Shown piece after piece: positions 32,287 to 42,518 of a DNA stretch of 64,000 bases (the stretch's first letter is position 1; every line of letters begins with the position of its first letter). This DNA comes from Xanthostigma xanthostigma. Its lineage: Eukaryota; Arthropoda; Insecta; Raphidioptera; Raphidiidae. The stretch covers positions 49,735,665 to 49,799,664 of the forward strand of contig OY754468.1 of assembly GCA_963575645.1 (NCBI GenBank), read 5' to 3'. A program made the translations under genes and the position numbers. The notes below the pieces were generated by a model. That model saw nothing but the letters and a program-made list of their open reading frames with translations, searched no databases and was not told the DNA's origin.

Positions 32287-33112
32287 CAGAAACAATGAGC
32301 GCATTACAAGCCATAACCAAAATGTACACAGACCATCCGTATATAGCAAACATTCAAGAGAGCACAACCGAAATGAAAAAAAATAACAGAAAAATAGCCT
32401 TCGTTTGGATTCCATCTCATCTAGGCATCGAGGGCAACGAATTAGCTGACCAAGCAGCTAAAGAAGCTGCCACCTCCAACGAACTCCCAACAGAAAAAGA
32501 AACTATATGTTCCGATTTAAAAAACTATGTAACAGTCAAAATAACAGATCACTGGAACAATTACTGGAAATCAACTGAAAACAAATTAAGAGAAATTAAA
32601 GCAACAGTCAGAAAATGGGAAACAGAACAAAAATTATCCAGACGAGAACTAATCGCAATAACAAGACTCAGAACCGGCCACACCAACTTAACTCACAGAC
32701 ACCTAATTACAAAAGAACCACCACCAATATGTAACCTATGCCAAACCCCCACGACTGTAAAACATATAATTCTTACCTGTAATAAATTTCGAAACATCCG
32801 ACACCAACTCGACATCTCCAGCAGAATTGAAGAAGCCCTCAACAACGAGTCAGCAAATCTAAAAAAAATAGTGGAATTTATAAAAATGACAGACTTAATT
32901 AAATATATTTAAATAACAATATCTACCAAAAATTAATACTTACCTGAAAATTAATACATTTAACTGATATTTACCATATCATACATATTATATTTATTGT
33001 ATTACCTATATGATTATTGTACAATATGCTTATTGCATAATATGCCTTACGGCAGAAGTGCTAATGACCTCTGAAGTCGAAGCACATCTTTGTTTTTTTG
33101 TTTTCCTAAAAA
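32287..33112 (+). mobile_element. 5'-truncated non-LTR retrotransposon (LINE)
   Basis: Consists of the last ~205 codons of an ORF2-type polyprotein, a ~150-bp AT-rich 3' UTR that ends with GCAGAAGTGCTAATGACC and GAAGTCGAAGCACATC, and a T/A-rich tail near 33090-33112. The 5' boundary falls inside the RNase H domain, typical of incomplete reverse transcription. RNase H plus a C-terminal CCHC motif places it in the I/Jockey-like group of insect LINEs; the exact clade cannot be fixed by eye. Confidence 0.85.
32295..32912 (+). pseudogene. LINE ORF2 C-terminus: RNase H domain and CCHC motif
   Basis: Open frame of 205 codons. Residues 1-8 (MSALQAIT) match the usual 'DS-x-SAL' helix just after the second RNase H acidic motif. 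Residues ~36-60 contain VWIPSHLGIEGNELADQAAK, the final conserved block with the histidine and the last catalytic aspartate (D). Then RRELIAITRLRTGHTNLTH and a zinc-knuckle-like C-x2-C-x7-H-x4-C (CNLCQTPTTVKHIILTC). The frame is intact to its natural stop, so the copy is fairly young, but reverse transcriptase and endonuclease are absent. The ATG is internal to the original protein, so this is a fragment and not a host gene. Confidence 0.9.
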
Positions 33113-33249
33113 AAAGTTATTTTTATTTTGAATCACAATTGAAATTAAACCTATAACATTTGGATTATTATCGATACAAGAAAGGACTGTTATTGTACTG
33201 CGTGTCATGAATATTTTGATACGATCTTGCGCCTCAATAACGCACTATT

Positions 33250-33959
33250 GTTAATAAATGATAGGTATTTGGAAAAAAATTCCGTGGCATAAAGATCGAA
33301 AATGAAGCAATACTGAATTTTTTTAAACTTGTATTTAAGGTAGTACGAGCACCAAGGCAACTTTAAACAAAAGGCTTATTTTTTTTCTTATATTTCGGTA
33401 GATGGATGATTATGTTTTCATTGATTTCTCCAAAACTAGTCGGTGGAAATTAAAAAAAACTATTTAAATTAAAGTTAAAACTTTAATAAATTATTGAAAA
33501 CAAAAAAAACACCGTTTTGCCCGACTAATTAAAATCTTTAAAATCTTTTTAATTAAATATCTTTTTAATTAGTCGGGCACAACGGTTTTTTTTTGTTTTC
33601 AATAATTTATTAAGGTTTTAACTTTAATTTAAATAGTTTTTATTTAATTTCCACCGACTAGTTTTGGAGAAATCAATGAAAACATATCATCCATCTACCG
33701 TTTTACCATAAAGCCAATGTTAAATATGCCTACTTTTGAAGTCATTTATTTATTTAAATAATCGGGCAAACCCCCTAAAATTTTCAGAATTGGTTTAGAC
33801 TTAGTCCAACTTCATATAAAAAAAATCAAGCTTTTTATTTAAAATTACCTTGGTGCTCGTACTACCTTAATGCATTAAATACAAGTTTAAAAAATTTCAG
33901 TATTGCTTCATTTTCGATCCTTATACCACGGAATGTTTTTTAAATACCTATCATTAACT
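33250..33959. mobile_element. ~700-bp palindromic element with asymmetric right arm
   Basis: The outer ends mirror each other (ATGATAGGTATTTGGAAAAA and TTTAAATACCTATCAT). An inner pair of ends at 33335 (TTAAGGTAGTACGAGCACCA) and 33870 (TGGTGCTCGTACTACCTTAA) could be the element's true termini. The arms contain CCACCGACTAGTTTTGGAGA and its inverse. The right arm holds ~130 bases (about 33700-33830) with no partner in the left arm. Non-coding. Confidence 0.8.
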
Positions 33960-34407
33960 TCAATGGATCACAGTTACTCTATTTATTGAATAGAGTCAAA
34001 CTGTTAATAAAACCAATTATGAAATTGAATTTGGAGAAAATTACGTAATTTTTTTGGTGCTCACGTGCAAAACATGTCACCGTATAATTTTATAACTTAG
34101 TGCTCGAAATTCAACCGTAACTTTAGCCTAACCAAGAAGTGAGATTATACCTATGAGAAAAATAGACCCAAGTTTCCAAAAAATATGAGCAATAGCTCAT
34201 TCGATTCGAAAAAATGATGTTTTTTTATTTTTTTCGCCGACAAAAATTGCATTTGTTATTAACAAAAACGAAAAGACAAAAAAACCTGCCACATAACTCA
34301 GAATTAGATTACAATACGAGAAAATACCAAAAGAAAGAAGAAATTAATAAAAGACATCTTAAAATATTAAATCGATACATATCATTCTTACTTGTTTACT
34401 GTTGTAA
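33960..34407. other. AT-rich stretch without recognised gene
   Basis: A lysine-rich 77-codon frame starts at 34214 and runs into the tRNA-like segment; not a gene. Confidence 0.5.
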
Positions 34408-34485
34408 GGCACCTAGCAATCATCGGTTGGCTAGACCGTTGTGCTAATAACGCGAAGGTCGCGGGTTCGATCTCCCTACGGCTCA
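34408..34485 (+). pseudogene. tRNA-Ile(AAT)-like pseudogene or SINE head
   Basis: The core GTGCTAATAACGCGAAGGTC then GCGGGTTCGATC closely resembles eukaryotic tRNA-Ile with AAT anticodon, including a perfect B box GGTTCGATC. The 5' part is disrupted: TAGC is followed by an insertion before GGTTGGCTAGA, and the acceptor strands do not pair. No SINE body follows, only A/T-rich DNA. Either a decayed tRNA gene or a SINE head. Confidence 0.6.
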
Positions 34486-34559
34486 TAAAATATTTTTATT
34501 TTTTTTAAAAGGTATTTTTGTTTTTGCCACGTTTTTATTAACTAAAACGAAGAAAATAA

Positions 34560-36048
34560 TAAAAGAAAAAAATTTGTTTTTATATATATCACGCTCTTAA
34601 AATGAACTAAACAGTATAAGATAATTTTTTTAATTTGTAGGATTACAAGTTATTAAAATTATTTTATGCTTTTTAGTTCGTTTTAATATCCTTATTGGGA
34701 AATATGTTGTCTTCTCGATCGACAATAATAAAAGACATATTTTTTTTAAATACACCAAGTTTTTAAAACGAACTAAAAAGTATAAGATAATTTTTTAACT
34801 TGTAGGATTACAAGCTATTAAAATTATTTATACTTTTTAGTTTGTTTTAAAAACTTGGTATATTTAAAAAAAAATGTCTTTTTAACCGACGAAAAACAAA
34901 AACGGAGGAGGTTCTCAAGTCGACGCGTATATTTTTTTTTTTTTTTTATTTTTTTTTTTTTTTTATTTATGTATGACCACGCATAACTTTTTACAGAGCA
35001 GTCCGATTTTGATAATTTTTTTTTTGTTTCAAAGGGTATACCCCGAAGTTGGTCCCATATAAATTTGGTAAAAAAATTCCAACCCTAAGGGTAGGAAAAC
35101 AGGGGATAATTGATTGTTCACTCACTGATTGTAATGTATGACCACACATAACTTTTTACCGAGTAGTCCAATTTTGATAAATCTTTTTTTATTGGAAAGG
35201 GTATACCCCGAAGTTAGTCCCATATAAATTTGGAAAAAAAATTTCAACCCTAAGGGTAGGAAAACGGGATTATTGATTGTTCACTCACAGATTGTAATGT
35301 ATGACTACGCATAACTTTTTACAGAGTAGTCCGATTTTGATAATTATTTTTTTATTGGATAGGGTATACCTCGAGGTTGGTCTCATATAAATTTGGAAAA
35401 AAATCCTACCCTAAGGATGGGAAAATAGGGGTGATTTATTGTTCACTCACAGATTTTCATGCTGAGTTGTGTATTACAATTATAAATTATATAGCCACAA
35501 AAAATTATAAAATAAAAACTTTTTAACAAAAAAATTAAACCGCCGAAAAACTGAAAAGCAAAAAATAATAAATCTTTTTATTTAACTAAGTTCTATCTAA
35601 GTAGTTGAACGTATGTGACAGTCTAGTATATCTAAGTAATTTTGAGTCGGCGTCAAACAATCAATGAACAAAGATCACTGAAAGAAATAAACAAATCAAA
35701 TTAACAATGATACGTGAAATCTCCAGCGATAAACATTAACATTCCAAACATGCGCTCTCCACACGACCACTCGTAAAGACGTGTGCCCTCAGTGTGTGCC
35801 CGTTCGGGTTGCTCTGTCGCTGACATTAACTTCGTGAACGCTCAGAGATTTTCGGCGAAGGATTGTTGACGCCGACTCAAAATTACTTAGATATACTAGA
35901 CTGTCACATACGTTCAACTACTTAGATAGAACTTAGTTAAATAAAAAGATTTATTATTTTTTGCTTTTCAGTTTTTCGGCGGTTTAATTTTTTTGTTAAA
36001 AAGTTTTTTATTATTGTCAATCAAGAAGACAGCATATTTCCCAATAAG
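34560..36048. mobile_element. Nested foldback element, AACCGAC family, copy 2
   Basis: Outer inverted repeats: 34691-34730 (CTTATTGGGAAATATGTTGT...) and 36011-36048 (...ACAGCATATTTCCCAATAAG). Inside, in order: a small palindrome (~34700-34875) with AAAACGAACTAAAAAGTATA arms; TTTTTAACCGACGAAAAACA then CGGAGGAGGTTCTC at 34884; T-runs; a three-unit ~164-bp tandem repeat (34969-35460); and a large hairpin with arms 35512-35664 and 35860-36011 containing AACCGCCGAAAAACTGAAAA around a ~195-base GC-richer loop. A related small palindrome lies just outside at 34595-34680. Non-coding. Confidence 0.75.
34969..35460. repeat. ~164-bp tandem repeat, three units
   Basis: ATGTATGACCACGCATAACT (or variant) starts near 34969, 35134 and 35297. 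Each unit continues with AGTCCGATTTTGATAA, GGGTATACCCCGAAGTTGGT and CATATAAATTTGG. Internal expansion of the foldback element. Confidence 0.85.
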
Positions 36049-36449
36049 TATATTCACTAACAAACAAGCAGTAGGAAAAAAATGTCCATTCTACCTCGTG
36101 CAAGGATATATCACGGACTGGCACTTTTCTATGATAATATCCATGTAGGTAAATTGTATGGAAGTGTTCCCGAAGTTGTACTTCATTCCCTATGGTTACA
36201 TTCTGGAACATACAAAATGACGTACTCCAAAACTTCAGACAGTTATGAATTGCATGATTTCTCTCAGTCTTCTTGTTCCATCTCCGTATTATTCATAAGA
36301 TAGCATGATGCGAATGTGTTAGGTCAGAGGTTCTCAAACATTACCTACTCTTTTTAACCCGACTACGGCAAAACCAACAAACCAGTATCTCCTGAATAAT
36401 GGTTCGCGGGCAATAAATTGATACTATTGTGTTCATAATAATACATTAA

Positions 36450-36847
36450 GAATATTCGTCCCTGCAAACACCCCCTGCACCCTTCATCTCAAATCTTTTC
36501 CCCTCGCCTAAAAACGGTTCGCGCTCTCCCGACGCTATTTTTAAAGCTAGAGGGTTCTGGTAAACGCCAAATGAAAGACAAAGAATTAGACTACAGATCC
36601 TTCAGGCGAATTTTTTTAAAAAAAGTTTCGTCTACGTGTGAAATATTACGTAACTTATTATTTTTTTCAAAAGGTTGTAAGTTTTTTCAGGAATTTTTTT
36701 TCAAAAAATTCGCCTGAAGGATCTGTAGTCCGATTCTTTGTTTTTCATTTCTTTAAAAATAGCGTCGGGAGAGCGCGAACCGTTTTTAGGCGAGGGGAAA
36801 AGATTTGAGATGAAGGGTGCAGGGGGTATTTGCAGGGACGAATACTC
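36450..36847. mobile_element. TTAA-flanked palindromic MITE, family E, copy 1
   Basis: Flanked by TTAA at 36446-36449 and 36848-36851. The ends are GAATATTCGTCCCTGCAAAC and its inverse ...GGGACGAATACTC. The arms carry CCCCTCGCCTAAAAACGGTT and CGCGCTCTCCCGACGCTATT and mirror over most of ~180 bp, with a centre near 36650. The TTAA target suggests piggyBac-type mobilisation, although the ends do not start CCC as in classic piggyBac. Partner: 39974-40353. Confidence 0.8.
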
Positions 36848-37102
36848 TTAAAGAAGGTTATTAAAAAGTAGTTATGAGTTTCCAAGTCAAAAAAAAAAAA
36901 ATGTTTTTCTATACAGTGTGGTCACTTAAGTGTGCAACATTTTTAATTTTTAATTAAATGCACAACCAAAATACAAATATTGCCAAAAGTTGGTGCATGT
37001 CCGATAATGATTTTCAAAAATCGGACCGAAACTAATGATTTTGATTTTAATAAATTTTCAATAGCGGAAGTTACAAACACTTCTTGTGTAATAGGTATTT
37101 AA

Positions 37103-38001
37103 GGACGCAGTCCTATGTTCAGGCTCGTTTTCAACCGTTATTTCAGATTTTTTTTTAATATCAAAATAATGTATGATGTTTTCAATTTTGTTACATGTTT
37201 TTACTGACATCGTAAACTAAGAAAAAAAAATTTTTTTTGCTTAATTTTACGCCATTTTATAATTGTTTTTCTAACCTAAAGTAGACAACTTTAAATGGAG
37301 GTAGGTGGGTTGCGCGGGTGATAACGTCACTTGGAGTCAACTGAATTATAAAAATTAAATTGGTTATTGTTTCGTAGGCTTGTGACTCTATCCCGTACTA
37401 GAAATAAACATTTTTATTGATAAATAACAAAATGGCGGGTTTTAGAAAAAGAAACAACGAGAAAATCGTGATTTTTTCGTTGAAAATCGGTTTAAAAAAA
37501 TAGAAATAATTTTTATAATTAAGTAATTCTAGTACCGGACAGAGCTATTGTTGTGTAGAATACCCTGTACAAAACTGAAAGCAATCGGTTGTATACAATT
37601 GTTTCAATCACCCGCGCCGCTTAGAAAAACGTAGTTTTGAGAAAAACGCGTTTAAAGTTTTAATTTCAGATTTCTTACAAAAAATAAAAATGAATATTTA
37701 CACTAATCAGCTATGCCTGGTGTATAGTAAACCTTCCGTTTCTTCAAAGGCATCATTTTCTGCTAATTTGTTTGCTCTACTCTGCGAGAGTATAAGGGTA
37801 ACGTGATAACAATTGAGAGGTAAGGGCAGGTAAGAGTCTTACCGTAAGACCGTTGCTGCTCTCGACTATATGCTATAGCTTTGTAAATATTTAATATTTC
37901 GGTCTAAAATTTTTACTGTATTTTCTCAATATATTATACTTACTAAAAATGTAAAAAAAAATAAATTCGTTTTTTCAAAACCCGAACACCAGATTACGTC
38001 C
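37103..38001. mobile_element. TTAA-flanked element, family F, copy 1
   Basis: Flanked by TTAA (37099-37102 and 38002-38005). The left end is GGACGCAGTCCTATGTTCAG and the right end ACCAGATTACGTCC; complete ends in copy 2 are GGACGTAGT...ACTACGTCC. It is collinear with 53776-54643 at high identity over ~870 bp, including CACCCGCGCCGCTTAGAAAA and GAGTCTTACCGTAAGACCGT. No ORF. The high identity of the two copies implies recent movement. Confidence 0.8.
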
Positions 38002-38041
38002 TTAAAGTACTATACCCCAAGTTGGGAAACACTGATTTGTA

Positions 38042-38596
38042 TTCTGCTACAACATAATGTCTAAAGCGACGAACATATTACAAATTTATTTTCGTTTATT
38101 TGCCAGACAGTACAAAGGCGTGTATCACAAAAATAACAAACAAATAAAAATCACTATAGTCATTGCTATTTGCAATAGTACTTACAATTTCCTGCTGTGT
38201 CGCATGTTATTACGTCAGACGTCAAGATAAACAAGTTATAATATTTTGAGTTTTGAATATTACATCTTGTTTCGGATTATATTTTACGCAAGCTCTTTTT
38301 GTTAGAAATTCTGATTTGGCAATGACCTGAGATTATGATCATATCATAAGCGACATTTTTTTTTGTAAATTTGTGTTTACCATCACTTCCGATGCAATCT
38401 GGTAAAACGCCATATGTAGTAAATTGGTGTAGCTTTTGAAACACTGCCTGAGCGACAAATTGCTGAATGACAGTTTTACACTAAAATTGTCTAACCATAA
38501 AGCTTCCATAAACATAATAATATTGAACTTAATCCCATTTATATTTATGCAGGAACTATCTAATCTTGTTGTCAAACTCATTGCTGTTGTAGAACG
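38042..38596. other. AT-rich stretch without recognised gene
   Basis: An 80-codon minus frame (38581-38339) has no recognised motif. Confidence 0.5.
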
Positions 38597-38599
38597 TTA

Positions 38600-39108
38600 A
38601 GGTGGCACTTCACATTTTGTGTTCACTATTGGGTGTTTGTTGTATTTAGCAAAATATATGACGTTCAAGTCAAACATGCAAATAGAGGCAAATACGACCA
38701 TCCACACATGGCAGTCAAATAGCAAACACACAAACATTTGGCAGCAGAACGCAAGGTTAAAAATTCCAAGAATTTTAGCACTGTTTCATTGTCCCAATTC
38801 ATTTTCAATAGTAATTGTTCCAGTTTTCGCTCACAGCACAGACACAAAAATACTGCGCGTCTGTACAGGTTCACGGCGCGTGCGATTCTGAATATGGCCA
38901 TTGTGTGGACGGTTTATTTGCGTATTTGCCTATTTGACTCTTTTGATGTGTCTCGAAAAACCGACAAGCGCACGGTAACGCGTATTTGGTATTTGCCTTA
39001 TTTGTCAAATAGGCAAATAAAGCCAACACTTTGTCAAATAGACTGTGTCCACACTTGGTAATTATTTGCCAAATACACAAATACAAATAGCCATGTGAAG
39101 TGCCGGCA
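38600..39108. mobile_element. Harbinger-like MITE, copy 2
   Basis: Near-identical to 7885-8404. Ends AGGTGGCACTTCACATTTTG and CCATGTGAAGTGCCGGCA. Flanked by TTA at 38597-38599 and 39109-39111. A small deletion removes the GGCTATT of the left inverted repeat. The overlapping 71-107-codon frames match those of copy 1 and are not proteins. Confidence 0.8.
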
Positions 39109-39232
39109 TTAGGTTATACTCACAGACAAATAAATAATTGATCTATACATAGAAAATAACAAAATGATGAAAATGCGTAAAAGAAACTGAACAAAAAACT
39201 ATGTTAAATAAATTTTGTATTCATAAGGTCAG

Positions 39233-39710
39233 CCAGAGAATGGACATGAAACCATCACCGTCTAGCGCAGTAGCTAAAACGAAACTGCTGGTATCGGTTC
39301 TTGAGCTAGTGTGAAAGACTGTGAGCTACTGCGCATGATGGTGACGGTTTTGTGTCCGTTTGCTGGCTACTTGGAACATATCTATAGTTTAAAAAACCAG
39401 TTTATTCGATCAGTAATTTTCTGAGCAGGATCGATTTAAAATCTGAAAAAATATGTGTGTCCACAATTCAAGGTCATTGCCTTGCGCAGTAGCTAAAATG
39501 AAACTGCTTGTATCGGTTTTTGAGCTACCGCGAAAGACTGTGAGCTACTACGCATGACGGTGACGGTTTCGTGTCCGTTTGCTGGCTACTTGGAACATAT
39601 CTATAGTTTAAAAAATCAGTTTATTCAATCAGTAATTTTCTGAGCAGGATCGATTTAAAATCTGCAAAAATATGTGTTTTCGGTGTCCAAAATCCAAGGT
39701 CATTGTCAAA
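39233..39710. repeat. 219-bp tandem duplication containing a hairpin
   Basis: GCGCAGTAGCTAAAA occurs at 39265 and 39484 (period 219). Within each unit GCGCAGTAGCT is mirrored by AGCTACTGCGC (AGCTACTACGC in unit 2), and ACCATCACCGTC is mirrored by GACGGTGACGGT or a variant. The first unit begins CAGCCAGAGAATGGACATGA and mirrors TGTGTCCGTTTGCTGGCT, so it looks like a ~136-bp palindromic MITE that was duplicated together with ~85 bp of flank. Confidence 0.8.
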
Positions 39711-39929
39711 ATAGATTTTCACACAACGCTTTCTTTACCCAGCATTAAATAAATTTTATTAATGCACTGTAGAAAAAATTACTAAAAATTTGACAGAGGA
39801 ATTAAGAATCTTTGATTTTTGACCACGTGTATAAGTCTAGATTAAATAAAAGTGAAAAGCCAGACAATTATGATGAACAAAGTCCAGCTCCATGAAGAAA
39901 CAAAAGCTTTGTATACTTCTTTCATATTT

Positions 39930-39971
39930 AATATAAGCATTGTCTATCTGTTGCACTGAAAGCAGGAATTT
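39930..39971. repeat. 42-bp direct repeat, left of TTAA element
   Basis: AATATAAGCATTGTCTATCT through GAAAGCAGGAATTT; identical to 40357-40398. Confidence 0.95.
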
Positions 39972-39973
39972 AA

Positions 39974-40353
39974 GAGTATTCGTCCCCTCGCCTAAAAACG
40001 GTTCGCGCTCTCCCGACTCTATTTTTAAAGCTAGAGGGTTCTGGTAAACGCCAAATGAAAGACAAAGAATCAGACTACAGATCCTTCAGGCGAATTTTTT
40101 GAAAAAAAATTCCTGAAAAAACTTACAACTTTTTGAAAAAAATAATAAGTTACCTAATATTTCACACGTAGGCGAAACTGTTTTTCAAAAAATTCGCCTG
40201 AAGGATCTGTAGTCTGATTCTTTGTCTTTCATTTGGCGTTTACTAGAACCCTCTAGCTTTAAAAATAGCGTCGGGAGAGCGCGAACCGTTTTTAGGCGAG
40301 GGGAAAAGATTTGAGATGAAGGGTGCAAGGAGTGTTTGCAGGGACGAATACTC
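39974..40353. mobile_element. TTAA-flanked palindromic MITE, family E, copy 2
   Basis: Ends GAGTATTCGTCCC and GGGACGAATACTC, flanked by TTAA (39970-39973, 40354-40357). Compared with copy 1, the left arm lacks ~38 bases after GTCCC (TGCAAACACCCCC... is missing) while the right arm keeps them. The right arm retains GCGTCGGGAGAGCGCGAACC. A perfect 42-bp direct repeat brackets the element. Confidence 0.85.
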
Positions 40354-40356
40354 TTA

Positions 40357-40398
40357 AATATAAGCATTGTCTATCTGTTGCACTGAAAGCAGGAATTT
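40357..40398. repeat. 42-bp direct repeat, right of TTAA element
   Basis: Identical to 39930-39971. Confidence 0.95.
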
Positions 40399-40876
40399 GC
40401 ATAGACTCTTGAATTTATCAAAACTAAAAAGCTGCGTTCTTTATTTATAATTATTCTAAATCCGGCTCTGCGGTGGACGGTTTTAATTAACGAGGGAAAA
40501 TTACTATTTAGAGAAAACAAAGACTGATTAAGCGAACGTAACGCGACTCACGCTTAACATAGAATAATCGACCGTAATATGGTGTCTATTTGCATAATAA
40601 ATTGTTAGCCTTTGTTTGTAGTCAACAATGTTTATCTGAACACAATAGTTGTTATTCATAATTGATAAAATAGCGTTATGGAACAGGTGGCTTAGTGGTA
40701 TAGACTGTTGTGCACAAAAGGGGAAATGTAGGGGTAGCTGACAGATCACGCTCACTGCGGCAGAAGCAGGAACTGAGTGACAACCGTTGCTTCGGAACAT
40801 TATTGTAATTTATGGAGATTCTTATTAAAATGATCTATTTTTTAAATGATTTTAAAAGTTAAATACAATGCAATAT
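40399..40876. other. Unassigned stretch
   Basis: GGTGGCTTAGTGGTATAGAC at 40686 loosely resembles a tRNA A box, but no B box follows. Otherwise nothing recognised. Confidence 0.4.
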
Positions 40877-41640
40877 GTTACAGTCTATACCCGAATTCGG
40901 TCAATGACCAAAATATATGCGCAAAACTAGTTTTGACAAACGAATATTGCCCAAACCCGAAATCTTACATTTTATTAAGTGTTATAAAATTAGCAAAATT
41001 AATTTTGCGCATTTTCAGTTGGACTAAACTAGTTTTGTCCATTTTTGAACGGACAGTATTAGTTTTGGTTGTTTCAATCAATCAACGTCCGAACCCGAAC
41101 AAAATTAGGGTTATGTTCTTATTTATGTACCTATGTATTGAATTGTTCTCCTGAATATTATAATTAATATAATTGTGGGATATTCAGTGTAATAATTAAG
41201 TAAAAATGTAAGATGAATTCGAGTCTCAACTAGTTAGCCTATTGGAGGCTTCTGAAACATAATTTTATGAAGAAACATAATTACCTTACTACACTAAGTG
41301 AGGTTAAGAAAGCAAATTTGTTGAAAGCTGAATTAAAACCTCTGTCTGCTAAACAATACAGAAGAATAAATCACTTTGATATAGATAATAAGTATCGTTG
41401 ATGTGGAAAAGTTAATTAAAAAACGCAAAGAATATTCCGATGCCATACTAGTATTGTCCGGTCAGAAATGGACAGAACTAGTTTTGTCCAATTGAAAATG
41501 CGCAAAACTAGTTTTGCTCATTTTATAACACTCAATACCCGTTTAAATGTAAGATTTCGGGTTTGGGCAATATTCGTTGGTTAAAACTAGTTTTGCGCAT
41601 TTATTTCGGCCATTGACCGAATTCGGGTATAGACCGTAAC
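40877..41640. mobile_element. Inverted-repeat element with CAAAACTAGTTTTG boxes, copy 2
   Basis: Same ends as 9159-9783: GTTACAGTCTATACCCGAAT and ...TATAGACCGTAAC. The boxes CAAAACTAGTTTTG or variants recur near 40921, 41025, 41473, 41503 and 41581. It is 139 bp longer than copy 1, with an interior ordered differently. The 102-codon frame at 40846 is a by-product. Confidence 0.78.
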
Positions 41641-41870
41641 ACATATATTGACGTCAGTTATGAGTTCCACTTCTAGAGCGGGAGGAACCGGGGAAAGGGA
41701 AACTCTTATATAGTAAAGCATAGGACTAAAATATCATCAAAACGTTAAGAACAAAAATTTGAGCTGTGTTGAATTGTATACTGCAGTCGCTTTCAGAGGA
41801 AGGCGCGTAACAACCATTCTCATAAAAATCGGATCTCATTTAATTTATTAATGTTTAAATTTTGTTAAAT

Positions 41871-42039
41871 TTTTGATACCAGTATTTTGTAGAGAATTAA
41901 ATTTCCCACAAAAAAGGTCCTTAGTACTAAATCCGTGAAATCATTATTTTCAAAGATATGAAAATAATGAATTCACGGATTTAGTACTAAGGACCTTTTT
42001 TGTGGGAAATTTAATTCTCTGCAAAATACTGCTATCAAA
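41871..42039. repeat. ~165-bp perfect-arm hairpin
   Basis: Arms of ~72 bases: ATTTCCCACAAAAAAGGTCC then TTAGTACTAAATCCGTGAA, mirrored after a ~20-base loop (AAGATATG) as TTCACGGATTTAGTACTAAG then GACCTTTTTTGTGGG. Nearly every base pairs. Likely the hairpin part of a foldback element related in style to those at 18059 and 63546; no other copy in the window. Confidence 0.85.
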
Positions 42040-42508
42040 ACTTAAAAAAAATTCTGCCAGCTATCCGCATGTTAGGGTAAAAAACGTCGTTTTTTCCATG
42101 ATAATTAAATGGATAAACAAACTCGGTTTGAGCCGTTCCCTGGTTTGATCTAGAAAGCTGAAATTTTGGGAGAATTTTTTTAAGGTCCAATGCTAAAACA
42201 TTAGCTAACGGTACCAAAAATAGAAAAAAACACACCCTAGTGCGCATGCTCTTAAATAAATTTAAATAATCTATATTGTAGTTTGTCGGGGGTAGTTTTT
42301 GTGTGTGGAACATAACCACCGTAAACTATAAACGAAAACGACGAAACAGGCGTTAACGAAACATGCAGCTTCAGCATTGTTCCAAAAGCGCAATTTGCAT
42401 TAATTATTATGCAGATATCCTTAGTAAATATTGAGATCTGTACTGGCAAGGCGTAGATGCAAATCTGATTGGTGTTTCATGACAGTTTAATCACTTGACC
42501 ATTGTTTC
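42040..42508. other. Unassigned stretch
   Basis: May be the non-palindromic body of the element whose hairpin lies at 41871. Two overlapping minus-strand frames (42035-42449) have no recognised domain. Confidence 0.4.
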
Positions 42509-42518
42509 AAAACGTTTA

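Larger units (their letters stand above)
36325..38034. mobile_element. Possible hAT-like element split by two TTAA insertions
   Basis: The left end CAGAGGTTCTCAAACATT and right end AAGTTGGGAAACACTG resemble the CAGWGKTTCYCAA ends of hAT elements. Between them lie two TTAA-flanked elements (36450-36847, 37103-38001) that account for most of the length, leaving a short host hAT relic. The expected 8-bp flanks do not match (TGTTAGGT against ATTTGTAT), so pairing of these two ends is uncertain. Confidence 0.45.

Noticed and set aside
32295-32912. Longest ORF as a host ribonuclease H gene
   Set aside because: The RNase H block is incomplete at its start, is followed by a LINE-type CCHC motif and ends in a retroelement 3' tail, so it is a truncated retrotransposon.
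40686-40760. tRNA-like SINE head (GGTGGCTTAGTGGTATAGAC)
   Set aside because: Loose A-box similarity only; no B box at the expected distance and no second copy.
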